Assembly: GCF_001984575.1 (NCBI RefSeq) | Contig: NZ_LZNS01000001.1 | Coordinates: 5,129,677-5,193,676 of the forward strand | DNA length: 64,000 nt | Reading direction: 5' to 3' | Source: Streptomyces sp. MP131-18 | Lineage (GTDB): Bacteria; Actinomycetota; Actinomycetes; Streptomycetales; Streptomycetaceae | Part shown: in pieces, positions 1 to 8,124 of the stretch | Position numbering within the stretch: position 1 is the stretch's first letter | Layout of the letters: each line of letters opens with the position of its first letter | Notes under the pieces: model-generated | Told to the model about the DNA's origin: nothing | Seen by the model: only the letters and a program-made list of their open reading frames with translations | The model's database searches: none | Made by a program: the position numbers and the translations under genes

Positions 1-87
1 TGTGACCGCGTGCGGAGCGTGGTGGTATGGGGTGTTTCACAGGGGGATCGCTACTCTCTGTCAGTGGGCGGGGGTAGGGTGCGGTGC

Positions 88-1974
88 ATGGGGAGGAATC
101 GTGTGCGCCTGGGGGCGCTCATCGGAGGGACGGCCGTGGTCGTCGTGCTGGCGGTGCTCGGTGTGCTGCTGGTGCGCGGGGACGGCGGTGGGGACGACCG
201 GGCGGACCGGGCCAGGAGCGGGGCCGAGTCGTTTCTCGACGCTTGGGCGTCGGGCGATCTCGAGGCCGCGGCCGGGCTGACGGACGATCCGGAGGGCGCG
301 CAGTCCCTGCTGGACTCCGTCCAGGGCAACATGCGCGCGGAGTCGGTGGCGTTCGAGGTCTCCGGCGATCCGGTGGAGCCCGGCGGCGAGGGGCAGGACG
401 ACGCGCTGGCCGTGCCCTTCACCGCGACTTACACGCTGGAGGGCATCGGCGAGTGGTCCTACGACTCCACCGCCGTCATGCTCCCCGCGGAGGACGGCGC
501 GGACGACTGGACCGTGCGCTGGGAGTCCGCGCTCGTGCACCCACAGCTCGCCGAGGGGCAGACGCTGGTGCTGTCCGTGGAGGATGCCGAGCGGGCGCCG
601 GTCCTCGCGGCCGACGGCAGTGAGCTGGCCGGGCCCTCGGCCGTGTGGGACATCAGCATCTGGCCCGCCCGGCTGACCGACCCGGATGCCGCCTACGCCG
701 CGCTCGACGAGCTGGACGCGGGGATAGACACCGAAGCCCTGGCGGACCGGGTGGCGGAGGCGGACCCGGACCGGGCCGTGTCGGTGATCACCCTCAGGGA
801 CGCCGACTACCAGGAGCACGCGGACGCGCTCCGCGCCGTCGAGGGGCTCCAGGCCCGGGAGGGCAGCCGCACGCTGGCCCACGCCGCCCGGCCGCTGGTC
901 GGCGGGGTCGACCCGGACACCGGCGCCGGCACCTCCGGTCTCCAGGAGCGGTACGACGAGCAGCTCGCCGGCACCGCGGCGGCGGCCGTGGTCATCGCCG
1001 ACCGCGAGTCGGGCGACGCCGTGGAGACCCTGCACGAGCAGGACGGCGGCGAGCCGGGCACGCCCGTGGGGACGACGCTCGACCCGCAGGTGCAGCAGGC
1101 CGCCGAGGCGGCGCTCGAAGATCTGGGGCGGGACGGGTCGATCGTCGCGGTCCAGCCGTCCTCGGGGCATGTGCTGGCCGCCGCGGACTGGCCGGCCGAC
1201 GGGTTCAACCGGTCCCTCCAGGGGCAGTTGGCACCCGGCTCCACGTTCAAGGTGCTGACCGCCGCCGCCCTGCTGGAGGGCGGCACCGCCACCGACGACG
1301 TGCTGGGCTGCCCACAGTACGTCACGGTCGACGGCCAGCGCTTCGAGAATCAGGACGAGTTCGAGCTGGGGCCCGGCACCACCCTGCGCGAGGCGATCAC
1401 CGCCTCCTGCAACACGGCTTTCATCGACAATCTGGACCGGTTCGAGCACGACTCGCTCAGCCGCATATCCGAGTCCTTCGGGATAGGCGCCGTGTGGGAC
1501 GTCGGTGCCACCACCTTCGACGGCAGCGTGCCCGTCACCGAGTCGCCGAATCAGCTGGCCGGCTCCCTGATCGGGCAGGACCGGGTGCAGGCCAGCCCGC
1601 TGGTCATGGCGTCCGTCGCGGCCACCGTCGCGGACGGCACCTTCCGGCAGCCCGTGCTCGTGCCGGACGCGGTGGAGGAGCGGCACGAGGCCGGGTCCGA
1701 GCTGAGCCAGGGCACCGCCGAGGCGCTGCGGTCGATGATGCGCGACACCGTCACCGACGGGTCCGCTTCGGCGCTGGACGGCGTGCCCGGCGATCCGCAC
1801 GGCAAGACCGGCACGGCCGAGTTCCGCGACGAGGACGGCGAGTTGTCCACCAACGCCTGGATGATCGGCTTCCTGGCGGACAGCGACCTGGCGTTCGCGG
1901 TGATGCTGGAGGACGGCGGCTCGGGCGGCACGGATGCCGGGCCGCTCGCCGCCGACTTCCTCAACGCGCTGTAG
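88..1974 (+). CDS. Class B penicillin-binding protein (transpeptidase) with NTF2-like N-terminal domain
   Basis: A membrane-anchored D,D-transpeptidase that would cross-link peptidoglycan outside the membrane. One N-terminal membrane segment (about residues 8-27) is followed by a MecA-type NTF2-like domain (about 30-140), a PBP dimerisation region and the transpeptidase domain. All three catalytic motifs are visible: STFK with the nucleophile Ser near residue 385, SCN near 440, and KTGTAEF near 573. The ATG at 88 was chosen because it starts directly before the membrane segment; the frame is open upstream to position 10. About 628 residues is normal for MecA/PbpA-like actinobacterial PBPs, several of which occur per Streptomyces genome. 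The 3' end overlaps the convergent MFS gene by 14 nt. Which paralogue this is cannot be told from sequence alone. Confidence 0.92.
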   Translation: MGRNRVRLGALIGGTAVVVVLAVLGVLLVRGDGGGDDRADRARSGAESFLDAWASGDLEAAAGLTDDPEGAQSLLDSVQGNMRAESVAFEVSGDPVEPGGEGQDDALAVPFTATYTLEGIGEWSYDSTAVMLPAEDGADDWTVRWESALVHPQLAEGQTLVLSVEDAERAPVLAADGSELAGPSAVWDISIWPARLTDPDAAYAALDELDAGIDTEALADRVAEADPDRAVSVITLRDADYQEHADALRAVEGLQAREGSRTLAHAARPLVGGVDPDTGAGTSGLQERYDEQLAGTAAAAVVIADRESGDAVETLHEQDGGEPGTPVGTTLDPQVQQAAEAALEDLGRDGSIVAVQPSSGHVLAAADWPADGFNRSLQGQLAPGSTFKVLTAAALLEGGTATDDVLGCPQYVTVDGQRFENQDEFELGPGTTLREAITASCNTAFIDNLDRFEHDSLSRISESFGIGAVWDVGATTFDGSVPVTESPNQLAGSLIGQDRVQASPLVMASVAATVADGTFRQPVLVPDAVEERHEAGSELSQGTAEALRSMMRDTVTDGSASALDGVPGDPHGKTGTAEFRDEDGELSTNAWMIGFLADSDLAFAVMLEDGGSGGTDAGPLAADFLNAL

Positions 1975-3283
1975 CCGGCCGCCGGGGGCGGGTGGCCGCG
2001 GCCACCGCCGCGGCCAGGCAGGCCGCGGCCATGGGGAAGGCGTACGCGGTCACCGCGCCGTGCGCCTCCACGAGCGCGCCGCCGCCCGCCGAGCCGGTCG
2101 CTATGCCGCCGAGCAGCGCGGCCACCGCGAGCGTCATGCCCTCGTTCAGCCGCCCGGCGGGCGTCACCCGCTGGATCAGCGTCATGCCGGTGACCATGGC
2201 CGGGGCGGTCGCCATTCCCGCGATCAGCAGCACCGGGGCGAGCAGGAGCAGGGACTCGGCGCGCGCGGCGAGCGGCAGCATGGACATCAGCAGCGCCATG
2301 GCCGCGACGCACCGGGCGAACCGGCCGCGCACCGTCCCGCGCGGGCGGAGCAGGCCGAAGAGCAGCCCCGCCGCCGCGGAGCCGGCGGCCTGCGCCGCCA
2401 GCACGGCGCCGGCCAGGGCCTGCTGCCCGCGCTCCTCGGCGAACGCGATGGTCACCACCTCCATCGCGCCGAAAAGCGAGCCCATGCACAGGAACGTGCC
2501 GAGCAGCGCCGCCATGCCGGGGGCCCGCAGCGGCGGCGCCCCGGGCACCGCCTGCCGCGTGACCGGGGGCTCCGTGCGGCGCTGCGCCGCGAACGCCAGG
2601 GTGCCGCCGAGCATCAGCACCGCCGCCGTCAGCGTGCCGGCCTCGGGGAACAGCGCCGTGCACAGCAGCGTCGCCACCACGGGGCCGCACATGAAGCAGA
2701 GCTCGTCCATGGCCTGTTCGAAGGCATTGGCGGTGTGACGGGCCGCCACGGCGCCGGCGGTCCGGCCGCGGTGCAGGTGCGCCCAGCGGGCGCGGGACAG
2801 GCCGCCGGTGTTCGGCTGGGCCGCCGTCAGCAGCTGGCAGCAGAAGTAGCTCCACACCGGGGCGCCGAGCGCCACGCAGGCCAGCAGCCCCAGGTGTCCC
2901 GTCGCGGTCAGCAGCGCCGCGGGCACGATGACCCGGGCCTGGCCGTGCCGGTCCACCAGGCGTGCGATCAGCGGCCCGGCGACGGTGGCGAGGACCAGGC
3001 CCGCGGCCACCACGGCACCGGCCAGCGCGTAGGAGCCGTGGTGCGCGGTCAGCATCATCACGGTGGCCACGCCGAACATGCCGGAGGGCAGCCGGGCGAC
3101 CAGGTTCGGCACGGTGAACGCCACGGTGCCCGGCGTGGCGAACAGCCGTGCGTACGGCGCGAGTCGGCGCGGGCCCCGGCGGCCGCGGCGCGGCGGGCGT
3201 TCGCCGGGCGCGGCGGCGATCAGCTGGCCGCCGCTGACGGTCAGCAGCAGACGTGCGGGCGCGGAAGCGGGGGAGTGCGGCAT
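1961..3283 (-). CDS. MFS transporter, probable drug/metabolite exporter
   Basis: A 440-residue major facilitator protein with about twelve hydrophobic segments and a Gly/Ala-rich core, most like DHA1-type efflux carriers. The substrate is unknown. Part of the MFS loop 2-3 signature can be recognised (GPLIARLVDRHGQARV). The ATG at 3283 is preferred to the GTG at 3292 because a GAGGG ribosome-binding sequence sits about nine bases ahead of it. The gene is divergent from a LysR gene over a 95-bp region containing a LysR-type inverted repeat, a classic regulator/exporter arrangement, so it is probably controlled by that LysR protein. Its C-terminal codons overlap the end of the PBP gene on the opposite strand. 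Confidence 0.9.
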   Translation of the reverse strand: MPHSPASAPARLLLTVSGGQLIAAAPGERPPRRGRRGPRRLAPYARLFATPGTVAFTVPNLVARLPSGMFGVATVMMLTAHHGSYALAGAVVAAGLVLATVAGPLIARLVDRHGQARVIVPAALLTATGHLGLLACVALGAPVWSYFCCQLLTAAQPNTGGLSRARWAHLHRGRTAGAVAARHTANAFEQAMDELCFMCGPVVATLLCTALFPEAGTLTAAVLMLGGTLAFAAQRRTEPPVTRQAVPGAPPLRAPGMAALLGTFLCMGSLFGAMEVVTIAFAEERGQQALAGAVLAAQAAGSAAAGLLFGLLRPRGTVRGRFARCVAAMALLMSMLPLAARAESLLLLAPVLLIAGMATAPAMVTGMTLIQRVTPAGRLNEGMTLAVAALLGGIATGSAGGGALVEAHGAVTAYAFPMAAACLAAAVAAATRPRRPATAR

Positions 3284-3337
3284 GTGTGCCACCCTCGCGG
3301 CGGCCCCGCGGCGGCGTCCAACACCTGATCAGCGGCC

Positions 3338-3360
3338 ATTCACGCACCTGCGTTGTGAAT
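3338..3360. promoter_or_regulatory. Candidate LysR operator (ATTCAC-N11-GTGAAT)
   Basis: A perfect 6-bp inverted repeat, ATTCAC and GTGAAT, with an 11-bp spacer lies between the divergent MFS and LysR genes. It ends 18 bp before the LysR start codon. LysR-family proteins typically bind T-N11-A dyads in exactly this position and autoregulate. Seen: the repeat and its position. Inferred: that the adjacent LysR binds it. Confidence 0.6.
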
Positions 3361-3378
3361 CGGGGGCGGTGGGCGACA

Positions 3379-4344
3379 ATGGCCCGCGTGCCCCGTGACA
3401 CCGACCCCAGGCTGCTGCGCGCCTTCGTGGCCGTCGCCGAGGAGCTGCACTTCACCCGCGCCGCCGCCCGGCTGTTCGTCGCCCAGCAGGCGCTCAGCCG
3501 GGACATCGGGCGGCTCGAACGGGAGTGGGCCACGCCGCTGTTCACGCGCGACACCCGGCACGTGGCCCTGACCCCCGAGGGGCGCCGGCTGCTGCCCGCG
3601 GCCCGCCGGGTGCTCGCCGCGCACGAGGAGCTGGCGGGGGCGGTGGGCGCGGACGCCGGACGGCCGCTCGTCGTCGACGTCGCCGCTCCCGTGGCCACGG
3701 GCCACCGGGTGCTGGCCGCGGCCCGGGACGCCGCGCCGGACATCGAGTTCGTCGCCCGCTTCCACAGCGGTCTCGCGCGGGCCGCGGCGGAGATCGCCAG
3801 GGGAACGCTCGACGTCTCGTTCGGCCGCGTCGCCGGTCTGCCGCCCGGGGTGCGCGCCGGTCTCGGACACCGCCTGATCCGCTGGGAGCGCGTTGCCGTG
3901 CTGCTGCCCGACCGCCATCCGCTCGCGGCGCTGCCGCGGGTGCCGCTGGCCGCGCTGGCCGGCGAGACCCTGTACGCGGCGGCGGGCAACGAGGAGACCA
4001 CCGAGTGGACGGACTACGCGCGCAGCCTGTTCCAGGGGCGCGGCATCCACCTGGCGCCGCCGTTCCCGAAGATCGAGGGCGAGGCGGAGTTCCACCGTGT
4101 GGTGCGGGCGCGGGGCTGGTCGGTGCTGGCCAGTGAGGAGTTCACCGAGGTGCCGGGGATGGCCCTGCGCCCGCTCGTTCAGCCGGTGCCGCTCGCCCCG
4201 GTGTCCATGGTGTGGCGCCGCGGCCTGCGTCACCCCGGGGTGACGGCCCTGGCCGCGGCGGCCGGTGAGCTGGGCGAGGCGGGCGGATGGCTGACCCGCC
4301 CGGCGGGGAGCTGGGCCCCGGAGGCCGACCTTCGCCTGCATTAG
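3379..4344 (+). CDS. LysR-family transcriptional regulator
   Basis: A 321-residue LysR regulator. The N-terminal winged helix-turn-helix is clear from about residue 8 to 66 (DPRLLRAFVAVAEELHFTRA, then QQALSRDIGRLE). It is followed by a two-lobed substrate-binding domain, with VAVLLPDRHPLA as the usual effector-domain strand. The ATG at 3379 fits the family start; reading frame upstream of it overlaps the divergent promoter and is unlikely to be translated. It probably controls itself and the divergent MFS exporter through the dyad at 3338-3360. The ligand is unknown. The C-terminal tail after about residue 290 is unremarkable. Confidence 0.92.
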   Translation: MARVPRDTDPRLLRAFVAVAEELHFTRAAARLFVAQQALSRDIGRLEREWATPLFTRDTRHVALTPEGRRLLPAARRVLAAHEELAGAVGADAGRPLVVDVAAPVATGHRVLAAARDAAPDIEFVARFHSGLARAAAEIARGTLDVSFGRVAGLPPGVRAGLGHRLIRWERVAVLLPDRHPLAALPRVPLAALAGETLYAAAGNEETTEWTDYARSLFQGRGIHLAPPFPKIEGEAEFHRVVRARGWSVLASEEFTEVPGMALRPLVQPVPLAPVSMVWRRGLRHPGVTALAAAAGELGEAGGWLTRPAGSWAPEADLRLH

Positions 4345-4379
4345 GCGCGGCCGCTGCGGCGTCCGATCGGCCCCGGCTA

Positions 4380-4408
4380 GGACCAGGACCAGGACCAGGA
4401 CCAGGACC
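4380..4408. repeat. GGACCA hexanucleotide tandem repeat
   Basis: Nearly five head-to-tail copies of GGACCA lie between the LysR stop and the end of the convergent LuxR-type gene. A six-base period would preserve any reading frame, but no convincing coding sequence spans it. This is a possible slippage-prone locus. Confidence 0.8.
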
Positions 4409-4518
4409 GACGGCTGGTCGGGTGGCCGACTGGCGGGACACCTTGGTCCGGCTGCACACCGAGCACGGCACGAACGAGTCGGGGCGGGCCGGCTGACACG
4501 GCGCCCGCCGGGGCCCGG

Positions 4519-5538
4519 TCAGGAGAGCCAGCCGTTCTGCGCCGCCCGGACGCCCGCCTGGAAGCGGTTGGCCGCCTCAAGGCGTGTCATCAGCTGCGCC
4601 ACGATCCGGCTGACGGACCGCTGCGAGATGCCCATGCGCTGCGCGATCTCCTCGTTCGTCCGGCCGCCGCCGAGGAGCAGCAGCACCTCGCGCTCCAGAC
4701 CGGTCGGCGCCTCGCCCAGCGGGGCGCCGTCCGCCTCGGTGAACTCACTGCCCTCGGACCAGGCGTGGTCGAAGATCTTGCACAGGAACGTCAGCACCCC
4801 CGGGTCGCGGATCAGCGCCGCGCCCACGGCCGTGTGCTTGGGGTTGAGCGGCAGCACGGCGCACGAGCGGTCGTAGATCTGCATACGCGAGGGCAGCACG
4901 CTCGCGCTGCGCACCCGCGCGCCCGCGGAGCTGATGGTCTCCACGTACTGCACGGTGCCGCGGTGCCTGCGCGCGCTGTGCTGGAACAGCGACCTGATGC
5001 GTATGCCGCGGGCCAGCAGCTCCAGGTCGAGCGGCGTGGCGGCCCGGATCGCCGCCTCCGTCTGCCCGCTGCCGGGCACCAGCGCGTCCAGCGACTCGGC
5101 GCAGGTGCGCGCCAGGTCGTCGATGACGGCGCGGATGTTGTCCAGGCCCTCGACGACCTCGATGCTGCTGCGCGCCGAACGCAGGCTGCGCGCCTCCAGG
5201 TAGTCGCCGGACAGCGCGAGCAGCTGTTCCCTGGTGGCCGCCATCGCGATGCGCTGCTGGAAGATGTCCTGTTCCACCGGGGCGAGCAGGCTCTCCGCGG
5301 CGCTCTCCGGGGACACGGCCACCCAGCCGCCGCCCGGGGACTGCTGGAGCAGGCCGAGGCGGGACAGCCGTTCCTCGGCGCGGACCACCTCGTGGGCCGG
5401 CAGTCCGGCCCGCGCCGCCAACTGCCCGGCCTGGTCGGTCGGATGCGTCACCCGCAGCTGATAGACCCGCAGGGTCACCCGGTCGAGATCGTCCTCGAAC
5501 GAGCCGAGGCACACCTTGTCGCCGTCCGCCATGCTCAC
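4519..5538 (-). CDS. LuxR-type regulator with TrmB-like N-terminal domain (first of a paralogous pair)
   Basis: A 339-residue regulator with no receiver domain. An N-terminal TrmB-like winged-helix region (about residues 15-75) precedes a long middle domain (about 80-260) of the kind that senses a ligand or partner in these proteins. The C-terminal LuxR/GerE helix-turn-helix (about 270-325) reads GRTNEEIAQRMGISQRSVSR. It is similar over its full length to the gene at 5561-6541, including the identical ending NGWLS, so the pair arose by tandem duplication. The gap to that gene is only 22 nt, suggesting co-transcription from the promoter near 6542. Its likely role is control of the divergent peptide/ATP-grasp/DUF1015 genes; the effector is unknown. 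Confidence 0.85.
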   Translation of the reverse strand: MSMADGDKVCLGSFEDDLDRVTLRVYQLRVTHPTDQAGQLAARAGLPAHEVVRAEERLSRLGLLQQSPGGGWVAVSPESAAESLLAPVEQDIFQQRIAMAATREQLLALSGDYLEARSLRSARSSIEVVEGLDNIRAVIDDLARTCAESLDALVPGSGQTEAAIRAATPLDLELLARGIRIRSLFQHSARRHRGTVQYVETISSAGARVRSASVLPSRMQIYDRSCAVLPLNPKHTAVGAALIRDPGVLTFLCKIFDHAWSEGSEFTEADGAPLGEAPTGLEREVLLLLGGGRTNEEIAQRMGISQRSVSRIVAQLMTRLEAANRFQAGVRAAQNGWLS

Positions 5539-5560
5539 CCCCTTCCGGGCCGGGCCGTTG

Positions 5561-6541
5561 TCAGGAAAGCCAGCCGTTCAACGCCGCCCTGGCACCCGCC
5601 TGGAACCGGCTCTCGGCGCCGAGCCGGTCCATCAGCCGTGCCACGATCCGGCTCACCGACCTCGGTGACATGCCCAGTTGATGGGCTATCGCCTCGTCCT
5701 TCCTGCCCGCCGCCATCATCAGCAGCACATCCCGCTCCACCCCGGTCGGCTCGGCGCCGGACCGCTGCTCCGTTTCGGCGAAGTCCAGGGCGCGGTCCCA
5801 GTAGTGCTCGAAGAGCTGCTGGAGGAAATTGAGCACCGCGGGGTCGCGCACCAGGGCCACGCCTGCGGCCGTGTGCTGCGGGTCGAGCGGCAGGACCGCG
5901 CAACTCCGGTCGTAGATCAGCAGATGCGAGGGCAGCGCGCTGGCCGTGCGCACCTCGGCCCCCGCCGTGGCCAGCGTTTCCAGGAACTGCACGCTTGTCC
6001 AGTGCTTGCGCGCCGCGTGCTGGAACACGCGCCGGGTGCGCACACCGCGTTCGAGCTGCTCCAGGTCCAGCGGCGTCGACGCCCGGATGGCCTCCTCCGT
6101 CGGGCGGCTCGAGGTCAGCGCGTCGATGGACTTGACGCAGGTGCGGGCCAGGTCGTCGATCACGGCGCGGATGTTGTCGATGCCCTCGACGACTTCGATG
6201 ACGGTCTTCGCCGACCGCATGCTGCGCGCCTCCAGGTAGTCCCCGGAGAGCGAGTGCAGGCGGGCGCGCGTCGTCGCCATGGCGATGCGCCGTTGCAGGA
6301 TGTCCTGTTCCAGGGGCGCGAGGAGCGCGTCGGCGGCGCTCTCCGGGCTGATGGCGACCCGGCCACCGCCGGGCGATGGCCTGAGCAGACCCAGCGCGAA
6401 CAGGCGGGACTCCGCGGTCGTCACCTCGTCGGCGGTCAGGCCGGACCGCGCCGCGATCTGTTCCACGGAATCCGTGGGATGGATCACGCGGAGGCGATAA
6501 ACTCGGGTGGCCGCTGCGTCTATTTCGCCGGATTCGTGCAC
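5561..6541 (-). CDS. LuxR-type regulator with TrmB-like N-terminal domain (second of a paralogous pair)
   Basis: A 326-residue paralogue of the downstream gene with the same layout: TrmB-like HTH (about residues 8-65), a central domain with the shared blocks LSGDYLEARSMRSA and VIEVVEGIDNIRAVIDDLAR, and a C-terminal LuxR HTH (GRKDEAIAHQLGMSPRSVSR). The start is GTG at 6541, supported by a GGAAG ribosome-binding sequence about 11 nt upstream. It is transcribed away from the exported-peptide gene, with about 160 bp of lower-GC sequence between them. Divergent placement and duplication fit local transcription factors for the neighbouring cassette, perhaps reading out its product. That role is inference. 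Confidence 0.86.
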   Translation of the reverse strand: MHESGEIDAAATRVYRLRVIHPTDSVEQIAARSGLTADEVTTAESRLFALGLLRPSPGGGRVAISPESAADALLAPLEQDILQRRIAMATTRARLHSLSGDYLEARSMRSAKTVIEVVEGIDNIRAVIDDLARTCVKSIDALTSSRPTEEAIRASTPLDLEQLERGVRTRRVFQHAARKHWTSVQFLETLATAGAEVRTASALPSHLLIYDRSCAVLPLDPQHTAAGVALVRDPAVLNFLQQLFEHYWDRALDFAETEQRSGAEPTGVERDVLLMMAAGRKDEAIAHQLGMSPRSVSRIVARLMDRLGAESRFQAGARAALNGWLS

Positions 6542-6655
6542 GCTCTACTTCCTTGAACGACATCAGCCAGCCCCTTGGCGTCAACCTGACAGGCGAGATG
6601 ATGCCACAGCGACTCTATCGACTTCCTGGTGAAAGCTCGTGAGCATGATTGGGCC

Positions 6656-6672
6656 AACATGCCACTCATGTT
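6656..6672. promoter_or_regulatory. Inverted repeat AACATG-N5-CATGTT upstream of the peptide gene
   Basis: A perfect 6-bp dyad with a 5-bp spacer lies 30 bp before the peptide start codon, in the only AT-richer stretch of the region, and is followed by TATGTG (6677-6682) as a possible -10 element. It is a plausible operator for one of the two LuxR-type proteins. No binding data can be read from sequence. Confidence 0.4.
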
Positions 6673-6701
6673 CGCCTATGTGGACACGGAAGAGGGAACC
6701 C

Positions 6702-6839
6702 GTGAAGAAGTTCGTTCTCAGCGTCGTCGCAGCTTTTATGATCACGGCGGCGTCGGCCGGTGTCGCCACCGCGCAGTCTTCGCAGGACGCGGCGGGGGTC
6801 GCACCACAGTCGGTCGGCACGCAGAACACCTGGTTCTGA
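6702..6839 (+). CDS. Small exported peptide (45 aa), putative signal or RiPP-like precursor
   Basis: A 45-residue product starting at GTG 6702, seven bases after a good GGAAGAGG ribosome-binding sequence. It has a textbook Sec signal peptide: MKK, a hydrophobic stretch (residues 4-22), then an ATA type signal-peptidase I site after residue 24. Cleavage would release a 21-residue polar peptide beginning QSSQDAAG and ending SVGTQNTWF. The aromatic WF terminus is unusual for a degraded reading frame. The next gene, an ATP-grasp ligase, starts 33 nt downstream on the same strand. I do not recognise a named family. Possibilities are an autoinducing peptide read by the paired LuxR proteins or a substrate modified by the ATP-grasp enzyme. 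The frame is also open further upstream to an ATG at 6639, but that start has no signal-peptide sense. Confidence 0.68.
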   Translation: MKKFVLSVVAAFMITAASAGVATAQSSQDAAGVAPQSVGTQNTWF

Positions 6840-6872
6840 CCCGGCCGTCCGCGAGGGCAAGGAGGCGGCACG

Positions 6873-8111
6873 ATGACGCCCGGGGCTCCCTTGGCGGTCC
6901 TGCTCAGTCCACGTCCCACCGTCGTGGAGGCCGCCCGCCGTGTCGGTGCCCGCAGCCTCGTGCTCGCGCCCGACCTGTCGGCCCCCGTGATCCGGGAGGC
7001 CGTGGCGGCGGCCGATGACGCCATGACCGTGGACTGGTCCGACCACCCGCGGCTGATGATGGCCATTGGTCACCTCGCCCACCTCCCCGCCAGGGCTGCG
7101 GTCTTCGGGTTCGCCGAGCCGAGCGCGCTCAGCGCTGCTCGCGCGAACGAAGCGCTCCGCTTCCCCGGCAACCCCCATGCGGCCGTCGCGTACCTCACGG
7201 ACAAGGCTACCCTGCGTGGCAAGGTCAACCAGCTCACCGGTGCCCCCGTCCGGTTCGAGCACTGCGACCGTGCCGCCCACTTGGTGGCCGTTGCCGAGCG
7301 CGTCGGCTTCCCGTGCGTGGCCAAGCCGCGCACCGGCTCCGGCGGCCAGGACGTCCATCTGCTGCGCACAGCGGCGGACGCGATGCTCCTGGCCGCCGAG
7401 CTGCCTTATGAACCGGCCCTGATCGTGGAGGAGTTCCTCGAAGGACCGGAGTACAGCGTCGAGGCGCACTCGTGCGCGGGAACGCACGCCGTGCTGGCCG
7501 TGACCAGGAAGTACCACGGCTGCGACGCGGATTGCGCGGCGACCGGCTACGACCTGCCGGCCGACCTGGACCCGGGCACCGTCCGTGAGATCCACGACCT
7601 GGTGATCGCCACGCTCAACACCGCGGGCCAGCGCAGCGGACCGTCCCAGACCGAGGTGATCGTCACGGCGGCGGGACCGCGGCTGATCGAGTCCCACGCC
7701 CACCCGGGCGCGGACCACATCAGCGATCTGCTGCTGCTGGCCACGGGAACGGACATCGCCGCCCTCACGATCGCGACCGCGCTCCACCTCCCGGTGCCGC
7801 CCCCGCAACAGGGCGGCCGGTACGCGGGGACGCGCTTCCTGACGCTGCCGCCCGGCCACATCGAGGCCGTGGAAGGCGTATCCGAGGCGCGCGCGGTGGC
7901 GGGCGTGACGAGCGTCGAGGTGCACGTTCCCGCCGGCAGTCATGTTCCGGAGGCCACCAGCCGGGTCGCCGGACATGGCTCGCTCCACGGCTTCGTCACC
8001 GCGGTCGCCGACGGCCCGCAGGAGCTCGAAGCCGTGCTCCGCAAGGCACAGGACACCCTGCGACCCGTGGTGTCCGCGCCGGCGAAGGAGGAGGAGCACT
8101 CTGCCGCCTGA
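6873..8111 (+). CDS. ATP-grasp ligase (amino-acid/peptide ligase type)
   Basis: A 412-residue ATP-grasp enzyme that should activate a carboxylate as acyl phosphate and join it to an amine. The pre-ATP-grasp domain covers about residues 1-100. The ATP-binding core is visible as PCVAKPRTGSGGQDV (about 148-162) and LIVEEFLEGPEYSVEAH (about 184-200). The metal-binding end contains TEVIVTAAGPRLIESHAHPG (about 258-277), and a C-terminal LAL-type domain follows. It resembles BacD-like L-amino acid ligases and carbamoyl-phosphate-synthase-like ATP-grasp proteins rather than Ddl. It is co-directional with the peptide gene upstream and nearly overlaps the DUF1015 gene downstream, so the three are probably one transcript. 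Substrates cannot be read from sequence. Confidence 0.85.
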   Translation: MTPGAPLAVLLSPRPTVVEAARRVGARSLVLAPDLSAPVIREAVAAADDAMTVDWSDHPRLMMAIGHLAHLPARAAVFGFAEPSALSAARANEALRFPGNPHAAVAYLTDKATLRGKVNQLTGAPVRFEHCDRAAHLVAVAERVGFPCVAKPRTGSGGQDVHLLRTAADAMLLAAELPYEPALIVEEFLEGPEYSVEAHSCAGTHAVLAVTRKYHGCDADCAATGYDLPADLDPGTVREIHDLVIATLNTAGQRSGPSQTEVIVTAAGPRLIESHAHPGADHISDLLLLATGTDIAALTIATALHLPVPPPQQGGRYAGTRFLTLPPGHIEAVEGVSEARAVAGVTSVEVHVPAGSHVPEATSRVAGHGSLHGFVTAVADGPQELEAVLRKAQDTLRPVVSAPAKEEEHSAA

Positions 8112-8124
8112 GCAGTTCCCCGCG

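Noticed and set aside
1551..4001. Very long minus-strand reading frame crossing the MFS and LysR genes
   Set aside because: Its translation is Arg/Pro/Ala-rich with no domain and runs antisense to recognised genes. High GC removes stop codons in such frames, so length is not evidence.
4287..4496. Small plus-strand ORF containing the GGACCA repeats
   Set aside because: The product is Pro/Gly repeat from the hexanucleotide array followed by a short tail, with no ribosome-binding sequence or conserved motif.
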